Source of the DNA: Bryobacterales bacterium
GTDB taxonomy: Bacteria > Acidobacteriota > Terriglobia > Bryobacterales > Bryobacteraceae
NCBI GenBank assembly: GCA_003167495.1
Contig: PMSX01000074.1
Coordinates: 1 to 45,526, forward strand
DNA length: 45,526 nucleotides
Direction: 5' to 3'
The stretch's first letter is position 1. Each line of letters starts with the position of its first letter. The notes under the pieces are model-generated. The model searched no databases and was not told the origin of the DNA. It worked only from the letters and a program-made list of their open reading frames with translations. This document shows positions 28,347-37,234 of the stretch, piece by piece. The translations under genes and the position numbers were made by a program.

Positions 28347-30992
28347 TTATTCAATCCGCAGCGCGGTGGATGGATCGGTATTCATAGCCCGGCGGCCAGG
28401 CACATAACAGGCGAATAAAGCGGTGGCGATCAGCAACAGGGAGACCGCGCAATAAGTGGCAAGATCAGAGGGTGTGATGCCGAACAGGAGCGCGGCCAGG
28501 TAGCGCGAGAGAGCGAGAGCGCCGGCAATGCCCAGCGCAACTCCAGCCAAGACGGGCTTCATCCCTTCACTCATCGCCATTTTGAGGATCTGTGAAGAAC
28601 TCGCGCCCAGAGCGACGCGCAATCCGATTTCCGAGGTACGCCGGCTGATGGCATAAGACAGAACACCATAAATGCCGCTGACGGCAAGCAAAAGCGCAAG
28701 GCCGCCGAAAACGGAGAGCAGCGCCGTATTGAACAACTGCGGAACCACAGAGCGGTGGACAACTTCTTCGAATGAGCGCACGTCCGCCACAGGCAAATTC
28801 GGGTCGAGATTGCCGATAATGGACCGCACAGTATTGGCCAAGGCGAGGGGGTTGCCGCGCGTGTGAACGATGAACTCACTGGCGAGAGCATTTCGGCCAT
28901 AGGGAAGATATACCGTGAGCGCGGGCTCAGATGTTACGCCGCGTTCACGGCTGTCGGCCATAACGCCGGCCACTTCGGCATCTAAATTACTTTGCCCTTT
29001 CCAGAGTGTGACGTGTTTGCCGATCGGGTCGGTACTCCCGAAGATCAGTTTGGCGAGGCGGTCGCTAAGAATCACCCGGCGTTGCGGCACCGGTTGCCCA
29101 TGATCGGACCAAACGGGCTTGTCATTTTCGTCAAAGATTCTGCCCCGCAGAAGCGCCAGGCCGGCAGCACGAAAATAATCCGGCGTAACAATTCGCCAAC
29201 CCGCCCAAGGCGGCGCACTTGGGCCCGTCGATGAGGGAGGACGGAAGTTCGAATCGATGGTCATGCCCGGATCGCCGCCTTCCACTGGACGCGAATTGAC
29301 AGCGCCCGCGGCAATCACACCCGGCACAGCGGAAAGACGCGCAAGGAAGCGGTCGAGAAACTGCTTGCCGACGCCGTTGTCCCAATACGATCCAGGCATG
29401 CTCACAGAGAACAGCAGACGATTTTCGGTGTGAAAGCCCATGCTGGTGCTCGCGAGTTGAGTAAAGCTTCGAATGAGAAGCCCGGCGCCGATCAGCAGTA
29501 GAAACGAGATCGCGACTTCAGCCGTAACCAGCGTGCTCCGCAGACGGTTCTGGCTGCGGCTACCGGTTTGGCGGTCTCCGTCGCGCAGGGCGTTTGAGAT
29601 ACCCGTGGACGGCGCTTGCAGCGCGGGAGCAAGCCCCGACAGAACGCCGGTGAGAAGTGCGATGGAAACAGCAAAGGTGAGAACCCACGCATCCAGATTC
29701 GCGCCGGCAAGTCTGGGAATGCCAACGGTATCGAGAGTTTGAACGGAACGCAGTGTGAAATAGGCGATCGCCATGCCAACGGCCGCGCCCGACAAACTGA
29801 GCAAAAGCGATTCCAAAATCACGTACCGGATCAACCTGCCGCGGTTGGCTCCTAGCGCCGTCCGTACCGCGATTTCTCTTCGCCGCGTGATGCCTCGCGC
29901 CAGCAGAAGATTCGCTACGTTGACGCAAGCGATCAACAGCAACAGCGCAACAGCGCCTAGCAACAGCCACAGAGCCCGGCGGGTGTTATCAGGCGCCATC
30001 CACGTGCTCGAAGGGTCGATTCGAAAACCCATGTCTTTGTCGGCTCTCGGATAGTTGTCGGAAAGCACGTCGGCGATGCGCGCAAGATCAGCTTGGGCAA
30101 CCGCTATCGATAAACCCGGCTTGAGCCGGCCGATCACCGAAAATTCCCAACTTCCCCGCTCGGCGTCTGCGTGATAACCGAACGGGACGTAGACTTCATC
30201 CGTGAGCCAGGGATCGCCCGGCGGCAGAACGCCGACGACCGTATAAGCATGGTCGCTTAACCGCAGGGTCTGGCCCAGAATTTTCGCGTCTGCGCCAAAG
30301 TGAGTGCGCCAAAATTTATTGCCCACCAAAACGACGTTCGTCTTCCAACCGCCGCGCTCGTCATCGTACGAAAAATCACGGCCCAGAATGGGCGAGACAC
30401 CCAGCGTACGAAAGAAGCCTGCGCTGATCTCACGCAGTTGAACCTTCTCGGCAGGGCCGTTGCCAGTGAGGTTCGCTTCGTCGTAGTGGTAGGCAGCCAC
30501 TTCGGAAAAACTGTGATTCAGGGCGCGCACGTCCCAGAAGTTCGCTTCAGAAACAGCAGTGTGATCGAGCCCGCGTTTGAGTCGAGTTTCGGAAATCTCC
30601 ACCAAGCGGGAGGCATCGCGAAAGGGAAGCGGCCGCAGTAGCGCCGAATACACGATGCTGAAAACCACGGTGCTGCCGCCGATGCCCAGAGCAAGCATTC
30701 CGACGCTCAGCAGTGAAACCGTGGGGGTGCGCCGCAAGCCGCGGAACGTTTGTCTAAGTTCCGAGCCGATTCCTTCAAGCCATGCGCCGCTGCGCACATC
30801 GCGAACGGCTTCCTTCACTTGTTCGGCACCACCCAGTTCTACCAGCGCCTCGCGTTTAGCTTGTTGCGGCGTCAAGCCCTGGCGCGCTTTCTCATCACTA
30901 AGAAGGTCGCCGAAGGAATCGAGCTCGGCGGAAAGATCTTCGTCGAGTTGGCGTTTGCGAAACAAATTGCGAAGCATGGTTGCGAAATTCAT
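28347..30992 (-). CDS. ADOP-type MacB-like ABC transporter permease
   Basis: An 881-residue permease with a cytoplasmic N-terminal helical domain (about 1-85, with LRNLFRKRQLDEDLSAELDSF and LTPQQAKREAL) typical of the acidobacterial duplicated orphan permease class. Two FtsX/MacB modules follow, each with a large periplasmic domain and paired membrane helices; the first begins TPTVSLLSVGMLALGIGGSTVVFS and the ends read RRTSEIGLRVALGAS. No ATPase gene is adjacent, as usual for ADOP. The typical role is export or mechanotransmission of small molecules or lipoproteins; the substrate is unknown. A PadR repressor gene ends 18 bases upstream in the same operon. Confidence 0.92.
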   Translation of the reverse strand: MNFATMLRNLFRKRQLDEDLSAELDSFGDLLSDEKARQGLTPQQAKREALVELGGAEQVKEAVRDVRSGAWLEGIGSELRQTFRGLRRTPTVSLLSVGMLALGIGGSTVVFSIVYSALLRPLPFRDASRLVEISETRLKRGLDHTAVSEANFWDVRALNHSFSEVAAYHYDEANLTGNGPAEKVQLREISAGFFRTLGVSPILGRDFSYDDERGGWKTNVVLVGNKFWRTHFGADAKILGQTLRLSDHAYTVVGVLPPGDPWLTDEVYVPFGYHADAERGSWEFSVIGRLKPGLSIAVAQADLARIADVLSDNYPRADKDMGFRIDPSSTWMAPDNTRRALWLLLGAVALLLLIACVNVANLLLARGITRRREIAVRTALGANRGRLIRYVILESLLLSLSGAAVGMAIAYFTLRSVQTLDTVGIPRLAGANLDAWVLTFAVSIALLTGVLSGLAPALQAPSTGISNALRDGDRQTGSRSQNRLRSTLVTAEVAISFLLLIGAGLLIRSFTQLASTSMGFHTENRLLFSVSMPGSYWDNGVGKQFLDRFLARLSAVPGVIAAGAVNSRPVEGGDPGMTIDSNFRPPSSTGPSAPPWAGWRIVTPDYFRAAGLALLRGRIFDENDKPVWSDHGQPVPQRRVILSDRLAKLIFGSTDPIGKHVTLWKGQSNLDAEVAGVMADSRERGVTSEPALTVYLPYGRNALASEFIVHTRGNPLALANTVRSIIGNLDPNLPVADVRSFEEVVHRSVVPQLFNTALLSVFGGLALLLAVSGIYGVLSYAISRRTSEIGLRVALGASSSQILKMAMSEGMKPVLAGVALGIAGALALSRYLAALLFGITPSDLATYCAVSLLLIATALFACYVPGRRAMNTDPSTALRIE

Positions 30993-31010
30993 TGTGTCTC
31001 CGGATGCTGC

Positions 31011-31340
31011 TCAGATCGTCTTCAGCGCACTGGTCATGGCCGCGGAAATCAAGTCCCATTGATCCGTTTGTTCTTTGAGTTGATTGCGGCCCGCTTTCGT
31101 CAATTGGTAATACTTGGCGCGCCGTTTGTTTTCAGATTCGCCCCATTCGGAAAGAAGCCAGCCTGCTTCCTGCATCCGATGCAAAGCGGGAAACAGGGAA
31201 CCCGGTTTGACTTGAAACGTTCCGCCGGTAACTTGGGCAATGCGGCGTGAGATGCCAAGACCATGCATCGGCTGGAGCGAAAGAGCTTTTAAAATAAGTA
31301 CGTCAAGCGTGCCTTGCAGCAGCGCAGTAGATGAAGGCAT
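31011..31340 (-). CDS. PadR family transcriptional regulator
   Basis: A 109-residue PadR winged-helix repressor: LLQGTLDVLILKALSLQPMHG at the N terminus, the recognition helix region IAQVTGGTFQVKPGSLFPALHRM, and the wing RRAKYYQLTKAGRNQL. It is the usual partner of ADOP permeases and probably represses this operon until a ligand binds. The translation start lies two bases from a 21-base palindrome (31342-31362), which leaves no space for a normal ribosome site and suggests a leaderless or very short leader transcript. Confidence 0.93.
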   Translation of the reverse strand: MPSSTALLQGTLDVLILKALSLQPMHGLGISRRIAQVTGGTFQVKPGSLFPALHRMQEAGWLLSEWGESENKRRAKYYQLTKAGRNQLKEQTDQWDLISAAMTSALKTI

Positions 31341-31341
31341 A

Positions 31342-31362
31342 TCCTATAGACATTCTATAGGA
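31342..31362. promoter_or_regulatory. PadR operator candidate: 9-bp perfect inverted repeat
   Basis: TCCTATAGA-CAT-TCTATAGGA is a perfect inverted repeat with a 3-base centre, directly before the padR-type start codon. It contains two TATAG cores that could double as -10 elements. A second small symmetry (TGCAT-TCG-ATGCA, about 31368-31380) lies just upstream. Autorepression by the PadR protein is the natural reading; binding itself is inferred. Confidence 0.72.
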
Positions 31363-31569
31363 AGTCTGCATCGAATGCAATGGCAATGGCACCCGGTTTT
31401 CTACCAGTTCTCATGTTTACCGATTCGCACCTTAATTCGTCCGCAAAAGTTGACGCATCCAGGCCAAAGTTGTAGATCGTCCCCGGGAATTGAATACGCG
31501 CGCCGCTGTCCTTGGCTGCGGCCGTTCGAAACCGCCGCCTTACTGGCAACGCGTCCCGCCATCAGGAGT

Positions 31570-32760
31570 TCACTTTCCCATGGTCAGATCGCGCTGCCGC
31601 AGAACATCTTCCTTATAGGGCAGAATCTGGCCATGGCGGAGGTATTCTTCGTAATAGCGTGCTAACTTGTCTTCGTCCACGTCTACGCCCAAGCCCGCTC
31701 CCTCAGGTGTTCCCCAGATAGGTCCATCGGCGATGGGCAGACGAGTCGTTAATATGTCATCACTCATGACCTGGGCTGTCTGCTGATTTCCCTCAACGAT
31801 GTTAGGGAGTGTCAACAACACGTGGTGCGAAGCGGCGGCGGCAATGCCGAATTCTCCGTGCGTGTGTTTGCAAACTTGCAAACCTTCAAACGCCGCCACC
31901 CGGCTGAGACGCTGGAACTCCAGCAACGAACCCACCCAGTAGGGACTGAAACAGTAAATATCGGCGGTACGGTTTGTGATTTGGCGGTAAGTGTCTTCAG
32001 CGCTGTACAATCCTTCGTTGGCACAGATGGCGACGCCTCCGCGAGCCCTTACTTCTTTCATGTTGTCAATAGGGTCGGGAGGGACCGGTTGCTCGACAAA
32101 ATCGATGTTGGGCGCTCCCAACAGGGACAGATTCCGAATGGCTTCCGCCACCCGCCAGGACGCGTTCGCGTCAATGCGGAGGGCTGCGCCGTCAGGGAGC
32201 GAGGCCCGTACTTGATCCACCATTTGGCGCTCCGCGGCGATGTCCTTGCCCACTTTCAGATAGAAGACTCGATAGCCCTTGCCCCAACCTTGCGCGCACT
32301 GATTCGCCAGGTCTTCGGCGTCGCCCCAGGCAAGGTAGTAGAAGTAACTGGCGTGACCGCGCAGCAGGCCGCCCAGCAAACGGTAGAGCGGTTGATTCAC
32401 CGTCTTGCCGCAGATGTCCCATAATGCCATGTCAATACCGGCGTATGCAAAACTCGCTGTTCCCTTCCGGAAGCCCCAGAGGCCCTTGTGCCAGAGGTCG
32501 GCCCGAATGCGTTCGCTCTCCCAGGGGCTTGAGCCGATCACGAACGGCTCCATGGCCTTTAGTGCCTCCAGGACCGAAGCCAGATTTGCCCCGCTACAGC
32601 TCTCTCCCCAGCCCACCACTCCCTCGCTGGACGTAGCTTTGACGATGATGTCGGAGACACCAGCCCTATCTACTTGCGAGCTTCGCTCCGTGTGAGTGTA
32701 GTGAATGCTGAGCGGAAAGAACTCAAGGCGTGATACATAGGGATTGCTGTTTGCGGCCAT
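31570..32760 (-). CDS. Mandelate racemase/muconate lactonizing enzyme family protein
   Basis: A 396-residue enolase-superfamily enzyme. The N-terminal capping domain is about 1-130. In the barrel, the metal ligands are D197 (RIDANASW), E223 (FVEQPVP) and E249 (CANEGL). K169 (LKVG) is the second Lys of the usual K-x-K motif; the first position is Tyr167. H299/H301 (CKHTHGEFG) could be the general acid/base on the other face, as in mandelate racemase-type members. The reaction should begin with proton abstraction alpha to a carboxylate: sugar-acid dehydration, epimerisation or cycloisomerisation. It is divergent from an MFS carrier that may import its substrate. Confidence 0.9.
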   Translation of the reverse strand: MAANSNPYVSRLEFFPLSIHYTHTERSSQVDRAGVSDIIVKATSSEGVVGWGESCSGANLASVLEALKAMEPFVIGSSPWESERIRADLWHKGLWGFRKGTASFAYAGIDMALWDICGKTVNQPLYRLLGGLLRGHASYFYYLAWGDAEDLANQCAQGWGKGYRVFYLKVGKDIAAERQMVDQVRASLPDGAALRIDANASWRVAEAIRNLSLLGAPNIDFVEQPVPPDPIDNMKEVRARGGVAICANEGLYSAEDTYRQITNRTADIYCFSPYWVGSLLEFQRLSRVAAFEGLQVCKHTHGEFGIAAAASHHVLLTLPNIVEGNQQTAQVMSDDILTTRLPIADGPIWGTPEGAGLGVDVDEDKLARYYEEYLRHGQILPYKEDVLRQRDLTMGK

Positions 32761-32878
32761 TCCTCATAATCGTAACCGCGCCGCCTGTCGGCTTCGGAAA
32801 ACCTAGAAGAATAGCCGGCTTTCCTCCACCATGGGCTATCATCTGAGCGAAGATGATCCCCTCTGGAGAGACGACATC

Positions 32879-34150
32879 GTGGAAAAACTGAACGCGCATC
32901 GCCTCACGCTCGTTTTTCTTCTCTTTTGTTTTAGTACCGTCAACTACTTCGATCGCATCGTCATAACCGCCGCCGGCCCACGCATAATGCGCGACTTCGG
33001 CCTCTCTCCGACCGCGATGGGCAGCGTTTACTCCGCCCTCGTCTTGGGATATGCGCTGTTTATGATTCCAGGCGGCCATCTTTCCGATCGCATCGGAGCA
33101 CGCCGCGCGCTCGCTCTCGTGGGAGTCGTTTCGGCGATCTTTACCGCCATGACAACCCTGGCAGGAACCACGCTAGTGCCTGCCTGGATCAGTACCGTAG
33201 CAATTTTGATCGCCATTCGCTTTGCGTTAGGCGTCGCCTCGGCGCCCCTCTATCCCGCCTGCGCGCTGGTGACGCGGAATTGGATTCCCGCAGTGTTCCA
33301 CGCCCGCGTGCAGGGACTGGTCATTGCGGGTTCCTCGCTGGGCGCCGCGCTTTCGCCCGTTTTGTTCACCTGGCTCCTCACTCGTTTCGAGTGGCGTACC
33401 GCCTTCCTCCCGGCCGCCCTGGCGCCGGCCGCGCTCGCCGCTGTTTGGTATTGGTTTGCCCGCGACACCGCGGCTTCCAAAGAGCCGGCAGTTGAGGTTT
33501 TAAAGCAAGCCCGTAATCCCACCCCTTGGCTCCTTTTGTTGGCCAACCGCAATTTGTGGTTGCTGACCTGCGCCTACGCGGCGCTGGGCTATTTTCAATA
33601 TATTTTCTTCTATTGGATGTACTACTACTTCGGTCAAGTGCTTCACTTGGGCGAGGCGGACAGCGCCAGATACACGGGTATGCTGTTCTTGGCGGAGGGC
33701 CTCATCATGCCGCTCGGCGGACTGGTTTCGGACCGCCTGGCAAAAACCCGTGGCCTGCAATTCGGCCGCCGTTGGGTGCCCATCGCCTCACTTGTTTTAG
33801 CCGCAGCGCTCACCTGCGCCGGCACGCTGACGGAAGGTTTGCTCGCGGTGGTGTGTTTCTCGCTCGCATTCGGCTCCGCCGCCTGTTGCGAGGGCCCTTT
33901 CTGGGCGACGGTAACCGAACTCGGAGGTGAGCATGTGGGCAGCGCGTCCAGCATTCTGAATGCCGGCGCCCAACTCGGCGGCTTTTTCGCGCCGGTTCTC
34001 ACGCCCATCATCGCCGCGCTCCTTGGATGGTCGTGGGGACTATATGCGGGCGCCGCCATCATTTGCTTGGGCGCGGTCGCCATCTATTTCATCAAGATTC
34101 AGCCTGCTGAGAAATTGCCGCTGGCTTGGGCCCTTTCTGAAACGGTCTGA
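32879..34150 (+). CDS. MFS transporter, ACS-like (organic anion) type
   Basis: A 423-residue carrier with 12 helices. The family loop appears as GGHLSDRIGARRALAL between helices 2 and 3 and GGLVSDRLAKTRGL in the second half. The N-terminal STVNYFDR with a positive start is typical of the anion:cation symporter group that takes up sugar acids, phthalate and similar anions. I chose GTG 32879 because GGAG lies 10 bases upstream and the protein then begins like its relatives. ATG 32831 adds 16 residues but has no ribosome site. Divergence from the enolase-superfamily gene suggests a shared catabolic unit. Confidence 0.88.
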   Translation: MEKLNAHRLTLVFLLFCFSTVNYFDRIVITAAGPRIMRDFGLSPTAMGSVYSALVLGYALFMIPGGHLSDRIGARRALALVGVVSAIFTAMTTLAGTTLVPAWISTVAILIAIRFALGVASAPLYPACALVTRNWIPAVFHARVQGLVIAGSSLGAALSPVLFTWLLTRFEWRTAFLPAALAPAALAAVWYWFARDTAASKEPAVEVLKQARNPTPWLLLLANRNLWLLTCAYAALGYFQYIFFYWMYYYFGQVLHLGEADSARYTGMLFLAEGLIMPLGGLVSDRLAKTRGLQFGRRWVPIASLVLAAALTCAGTLTEGLLAVVCFSLAFGSAACCEGPFWATVTELGGEHVGSASSILNAGAQLGGFFAPVLTPIIAALLGWSWGLYAGAAIICLGAVAIYFIKIQPAEKLPLAWALSETV

Positions 34151-34514
34151 ATGCGCCTTCAATCTACCGTTCCTGGGGACCCCAGTGGTTGTATCGACGT
34201 GTTCGGCTGAACCAGATGAAAGCGACGCTCCGCGTGGTCTTTATCCTGTGCCTGTGGCCGTAGTTCAGCGGTGTGGCCGCTCTTTGCTGCTGAGTAGCGT
34301 GGCGGATTGCCAAGCGCCACGTGCTGCAAAGGCGCGAGGAGCAGCGGCACGAAGCGAGCTTGCCCTTAGAGATTCCAAGACGACCGGCTTCGCCGGCATT
34401 TCCAGTGATGAGCACGGTGGTTCTGCTATCTTGCCTTTCACGTCGCCGGCTTCCCCCGATCCGTCTCAAATCAGGGACCCGATCGACACCATCAAGAAGG
34501 CTAACGGAACCCAC
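34151..34514. other. 364-base intergenic region between convergent genes
   Basis: No convincing gene in either direction. It holds two small hairpins: CTGGG-GAC-CCCAG (34173-34185) and CCGGC-TTC-GCCGG (34384-34396). Neither is followed by a T-run, so termination by them is doubtful. The minus strand stays open in one frame for 116 codons, but the composition is Arg/Ser-rich and unlike the neighbouring proteins. Confidence 0.5.
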
Positions 34515-35867
34515 TCAATTGGCTTCGGCGACAGAGCTCAAAGATTTCGGCGCGACTCGAAAGCCGCGGGTAATGATCGCCAAATAGATGCATCCAATGA
34601 TCAGCCAAATGAATCCCGCCATTCGCGCTTTGAGACTGAGACTCATCCAGAGATACGCACAAACAATGGTGCCCGTTGCCGGCGAAATCAAGTTTGCAAA
34701 CAGCTGCCAACCAGTTCCGCGGTGCAAACGGAAGTAGAAGTGGCGAATCACGCTAAGATTCACGAGAATGAATCCCGCGAAGGCGCCAAAGTTCAACAGT
34801 TCAACGGCAATTTCGAAGCGCAGAAACAATACTCCCAAGACGGAAAACATGCTCATTAGATAGATGGCTCGAGTTGGAGTGGAAAAACGCGCATCGATGT
34901 GGGCAAAAAGTCGTTTTGAGAGAACACCATCGCGGCCCATGCCATACAGGAGCCGTGATGCGCCGGCTTGCCCTGTCAGTGCGCTCGCCAGACCGGCAAT
35001 CAGCAGAACGAAAGTCAGACTCCCGAACATCCATTCGCCGCCAATGCGGCGCCCGATATCTAAAATAACCGTTTCGGCCTGCGGAAACGTCTTGTAATCG
35101 GGCCATACAATGGCGGCGAGATAAACCGTAACGAAGCAGATGACAGTTTGCAGAATACAAACGAGGACTGTGGCGAAGCCAATGTCCTTTTCCGGGTTGA
35201 CTGTATCTTCGGCCAGCGTAGAAATGGCATCAAAGCCAATGTAAGAGAGCGCGGCGACACCGGCACCCATCATTAAGGGACGCACAGAAAACGTTTCTCG
35301 ATGCAGCAATGCATCCGAGCTAAATAGCGCGCCAAAACCATGCCGCAGGAGGATGTAGCGCACTGCCAGAGCGACGAATAGGATGGCGGAAGCGGTCATG
35401 ATTGACATGAGCACGGCGCCAGCGCGCGCGGTCACGCGAATGCCCGGAATATTTACAGCCGTCAGCGCAACGGTAAAACCTACGGCCCAGGCCGCGTATG
35501 GAATGGCGGGCAATAGGCGCTGGGCAGTCAGGGCGGCATAGATAATGCTCACCAAAGGAATCAGCAAATAGTCTAAGATCATAGCCCAGCCAGCCAAAAA
35601 GCCCAGGTGCTCGTTCAATGCGTTCCGCACGTAGCTATACGTAGAACCAGCTGAAGGAAATGCTCCAGACATCTTTCCGTAGCTGGCCGCGGTGAACAAT
35701 ACCGCAACCATTGCAACCAGATAAGCCAATGCGGCGTGGCCGCGCGTTTGTGTTTGAACCAATCCGTATACGGGATAAGGAGCAGTTGGTGTCAAAATGA
35801 CCAAGCCGTACAGAACCAAGTCACGGCGCGAAAGAACACGCTTCAAGGTGGCAGGCTGGGGGCTCAT
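34515..35867 (-). CDS. APC family amino acid permease
   Basis: A 450-residue membrane transporter with 12 helices. It has the APC-superfamily opening DLVLYGLVILTPTAPYPVYG, SYGKMSGAFPSAGSTYSYV in helices 2-3 and GFDAISTLAEDTVNPEKDIG near helix 6. Amino acids, polyamines or related amines are the expected substrates. Its ATG overlaps the stop of the ROK regulator gene (ATGA), so the two are co-translated. Opposite the ROK gene lies an M20 peptidase, which suggests that peptide or N-acylated amino acid breakdown and uptake share control. Confidence 0.92.
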   Translation of the reverse strand: MSPQPATLKRVLSRRDLVLYGLVILTPTAPYPVYGLVQTQTRGHAALAYLVAMVAVLFTAASYGKMSGAFPSAGSTYSYVRNALNEHLGFLAGWAMILDYLLIPLVSIIYAALTAQRLLPAIPYAAWAVGFTVALTAVNIPGIRVTARAGAVLMSIMTASAILFVALAVRYILLRHGFGALFSSDALLHRETFSVRPLMMGAGVAALSYIGFDAISTLAEDTVNPEKDIGFATVLVCILQTVICFVTVYLAAIVWPDYKTFPQAETVILDIGRRIGGEWMFGSLTFVLLIAGLASALTGQAGASRLLYGMGRDGVLSKRLFAHIDARFSTPTRAIYLMSMFSVLGVLFLRFEIAVELLNFGAFAGFILVNLSVIRHFYFRLHRGTGWQLFANLISPATGTIVCAYLWMSLSLKARMAGFIWLIIGCIYLAIITRGFRVAPKSLSSVAEAN

Positions 35868-37099
35868 GCAGGGACTCGTGCGCCTCGTGGACCTATTGCG
35901 CCGGTCTGAGAGAACGTCATGTTGAGCGGCAAGATTGCGGCACCGATGAGCGCAGCATCGCCGCCCAACGCCGAGGCACGGATATGCATATTGCGCACGC
36001 CCCAGAGTTCAGCGTTATCCGGCAATTGACGGCGGATCAACGGCTCGACTAAAGCCCACGCGCCTGTCAGCGGACCATCAATCACGATCGCGTCGGCGTC
36101 CAGCGCCCAAACGAGATTCGAGATGCCCGCTCCTAGAAACCTGGCGATTTGTTCCAGGGTCTTACGCGCTATTTCGTCACCGGCATTCGCCAATTCAACA
36201 ATTCGGCGCGCTCGAGTGGTGGCATCCCCACCGTTCCACTGACGTTTAGTTCCACTCATCTCGCCAAAACGCGCGCACATCGCGCGGTTTGAAATCAACT
36301 GCTCCAAGGAACCGGGTCTGTCATGTCGCTCATCGCCTGACGCCAACTGCACCACCATTTGGCCAAACTCACCCGCCGCCATGTTGGGGCCATGATAGAG
36401 CTTGCCATCAAAAATAACGCCCATACCCACGCCTTCATCCACCTGGACGAATACGAAACATCGACGACCCAATGGCTCTGTTAACCCGTGCGTATATTCG
36501 GCAAGCGCAGCCGCTCGTACGTTGTTCTCCACCAGAACGGGCTCCCGGAGCCAACTCTCGAGAAATTTCCGGATGGGCACTTTACGCCAATCTGAACGGC
36601 TGCCAAGCACAAGCGTGCCGGTCTCACTATTCACGATGCCGCGGGCACAAATGCCAATGCCTGGCAAACGGTCGCGACCTACTTCTTTACTGAAGGCAAG
36701 AAATGTTTCGGCCACGTGCTCCAGCGTATCTTCGGGTGTGGCGGGTGTGCGAAAACGACGCGTCTCTACAATCCGCCCATGCATGGTACTGATCGCGCAC
36801 CGTGTTTCCCAATTCTGGATCTCCGCTCCGAATGACATACGGCGGGGGTCGAGCGCGAGACGACGTCCAGGGCGGCCGCCGGTAGAATTCTCAGCACCAT
36901 CTTCCCGCAAGAGCCCGTCTTTCATGAGCGCCGTCACGATCCGCGAGATGGCACCTTCCGAAAGCCCGCACTGCCTCGCGACATCGGCTCGGGAAAGATA
37001 ATCATTTTGCTGCAAAAGGTGGAGGACAGCGGCGCGATTGGCTCCGCGCACCTCGAGAGGACGCAGGATTCGCTTGGGGGCAAAACCTTGCTTAACCAT
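35864..37099 (-). CDS. ROK family transcriptional regulator (NagC/Mlc/XylR-like)
   Basis: A 411-residue protein with an N-terminal winged HTH (about 12-75, NDYLSRADVARQCGLSEGAISRIVTALM) and a ROK domain. The domain has DEGVGMGVIFDGKLYHGPNMAAGEFGQM and a C-terminal ATP-fold end. The ROK zinc cluster (C-x-C-G-x2-G-C) is missing, replaced by DRPGSLEQLIS, and the kinase Asp of END appears as ENN, so sugar phosphorylation is unlikely. It probably senses a sugar or derivative. ATG 37099 is used; a GTG at 37126 is an alternative and neither has a ribosome site. Two copies of a 12-base site flank its promoter region. Confidence 0.9.
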   Translation of the reverse strand: MVKQGFAPKRILRPLEVRGANRAAVLHLLQQNDYLSRADVARQCGLSEGAISRIVTALMKDGLLREDGAENSTGGRPGRRLALDPRRMSFGAEIQNWETRCAISTMHGRIVETRRFRTPATPEDTLEHVAETFLAFSKEVGRDRLPGIGICARGIVNSETGTLVLGSRSDWRKVPIRKFLESWLREPVLVENNVRAAALAEYTHGLTEPLGRRCFVFVQVDEGVGMGVIFDGKLYHGPNMAAGEFGQMVVQLASGDERHDRPGSLEQLISNRAMCARFGEMSGTKRQWNGGDATTRARRIVELANAGDEIARKTLEQIARFLGAGISNLVWALDADAIVIDGPLTGAWALVEPLIRRQLPDNAELWGVRNMHIRASALGGDAALIGAAILPLNMTFSQTGAIGPRGARVPA

Positions 37100-37112
37100 G
37101 ATTTTTTCAGTA

Positions 37113-37206
37113 TTGCAAGTAAGCACTTTTCATCGGTGGAGAAACCTAACACTCTCATTCCTTGGAATTTGACGTTCGATCGGAATTCATCTAAGCTTAC
37201 TTGCAA
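37113..37206. promoter_or_regulatory. Paired 12-bp sites in inverted orientation between ROK and M20 genes
   Basis: TTGCAAGTAAGC (37113-37124) and its exact reverse complement GCTTACTTGCAA (37195-37206) are 70 bases apart, centre to centre 82 bases, about 8 helical turns. Each contains the TTGCAA palindrome. The first copy is 13 bases before the ROK start, the second 28 bases before the M20 peptidase start. Matching sites at both promoters suit a dimeric ROK repressor acting on both genes, possibly by looping. Confidence 0.65.
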
Positions 37207-37234
37207 AGAGCAAATAAGTAGCCTACAACATTGC

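Noticed and set aside
34164..34514. A 116-codon minus-strand frame in the intergenic region
   Set aside because: Unusual composition, no ribosome site, no family I can name; kept as non-coding.
33960..34859. A 299-codon plus-strand frame crossing the MFS end, the intergenic region and the APC gene antisense
   Set aside because: It spans the 3' ends of two clear convergent genes and has no domain signal.
37007..37234. 76-residue N-terminal extension of the M20 peptidase
   Set aside because: It overlaps the divergent ROK gene and the paired operator candidates and has no resemblance to M20 proteins.
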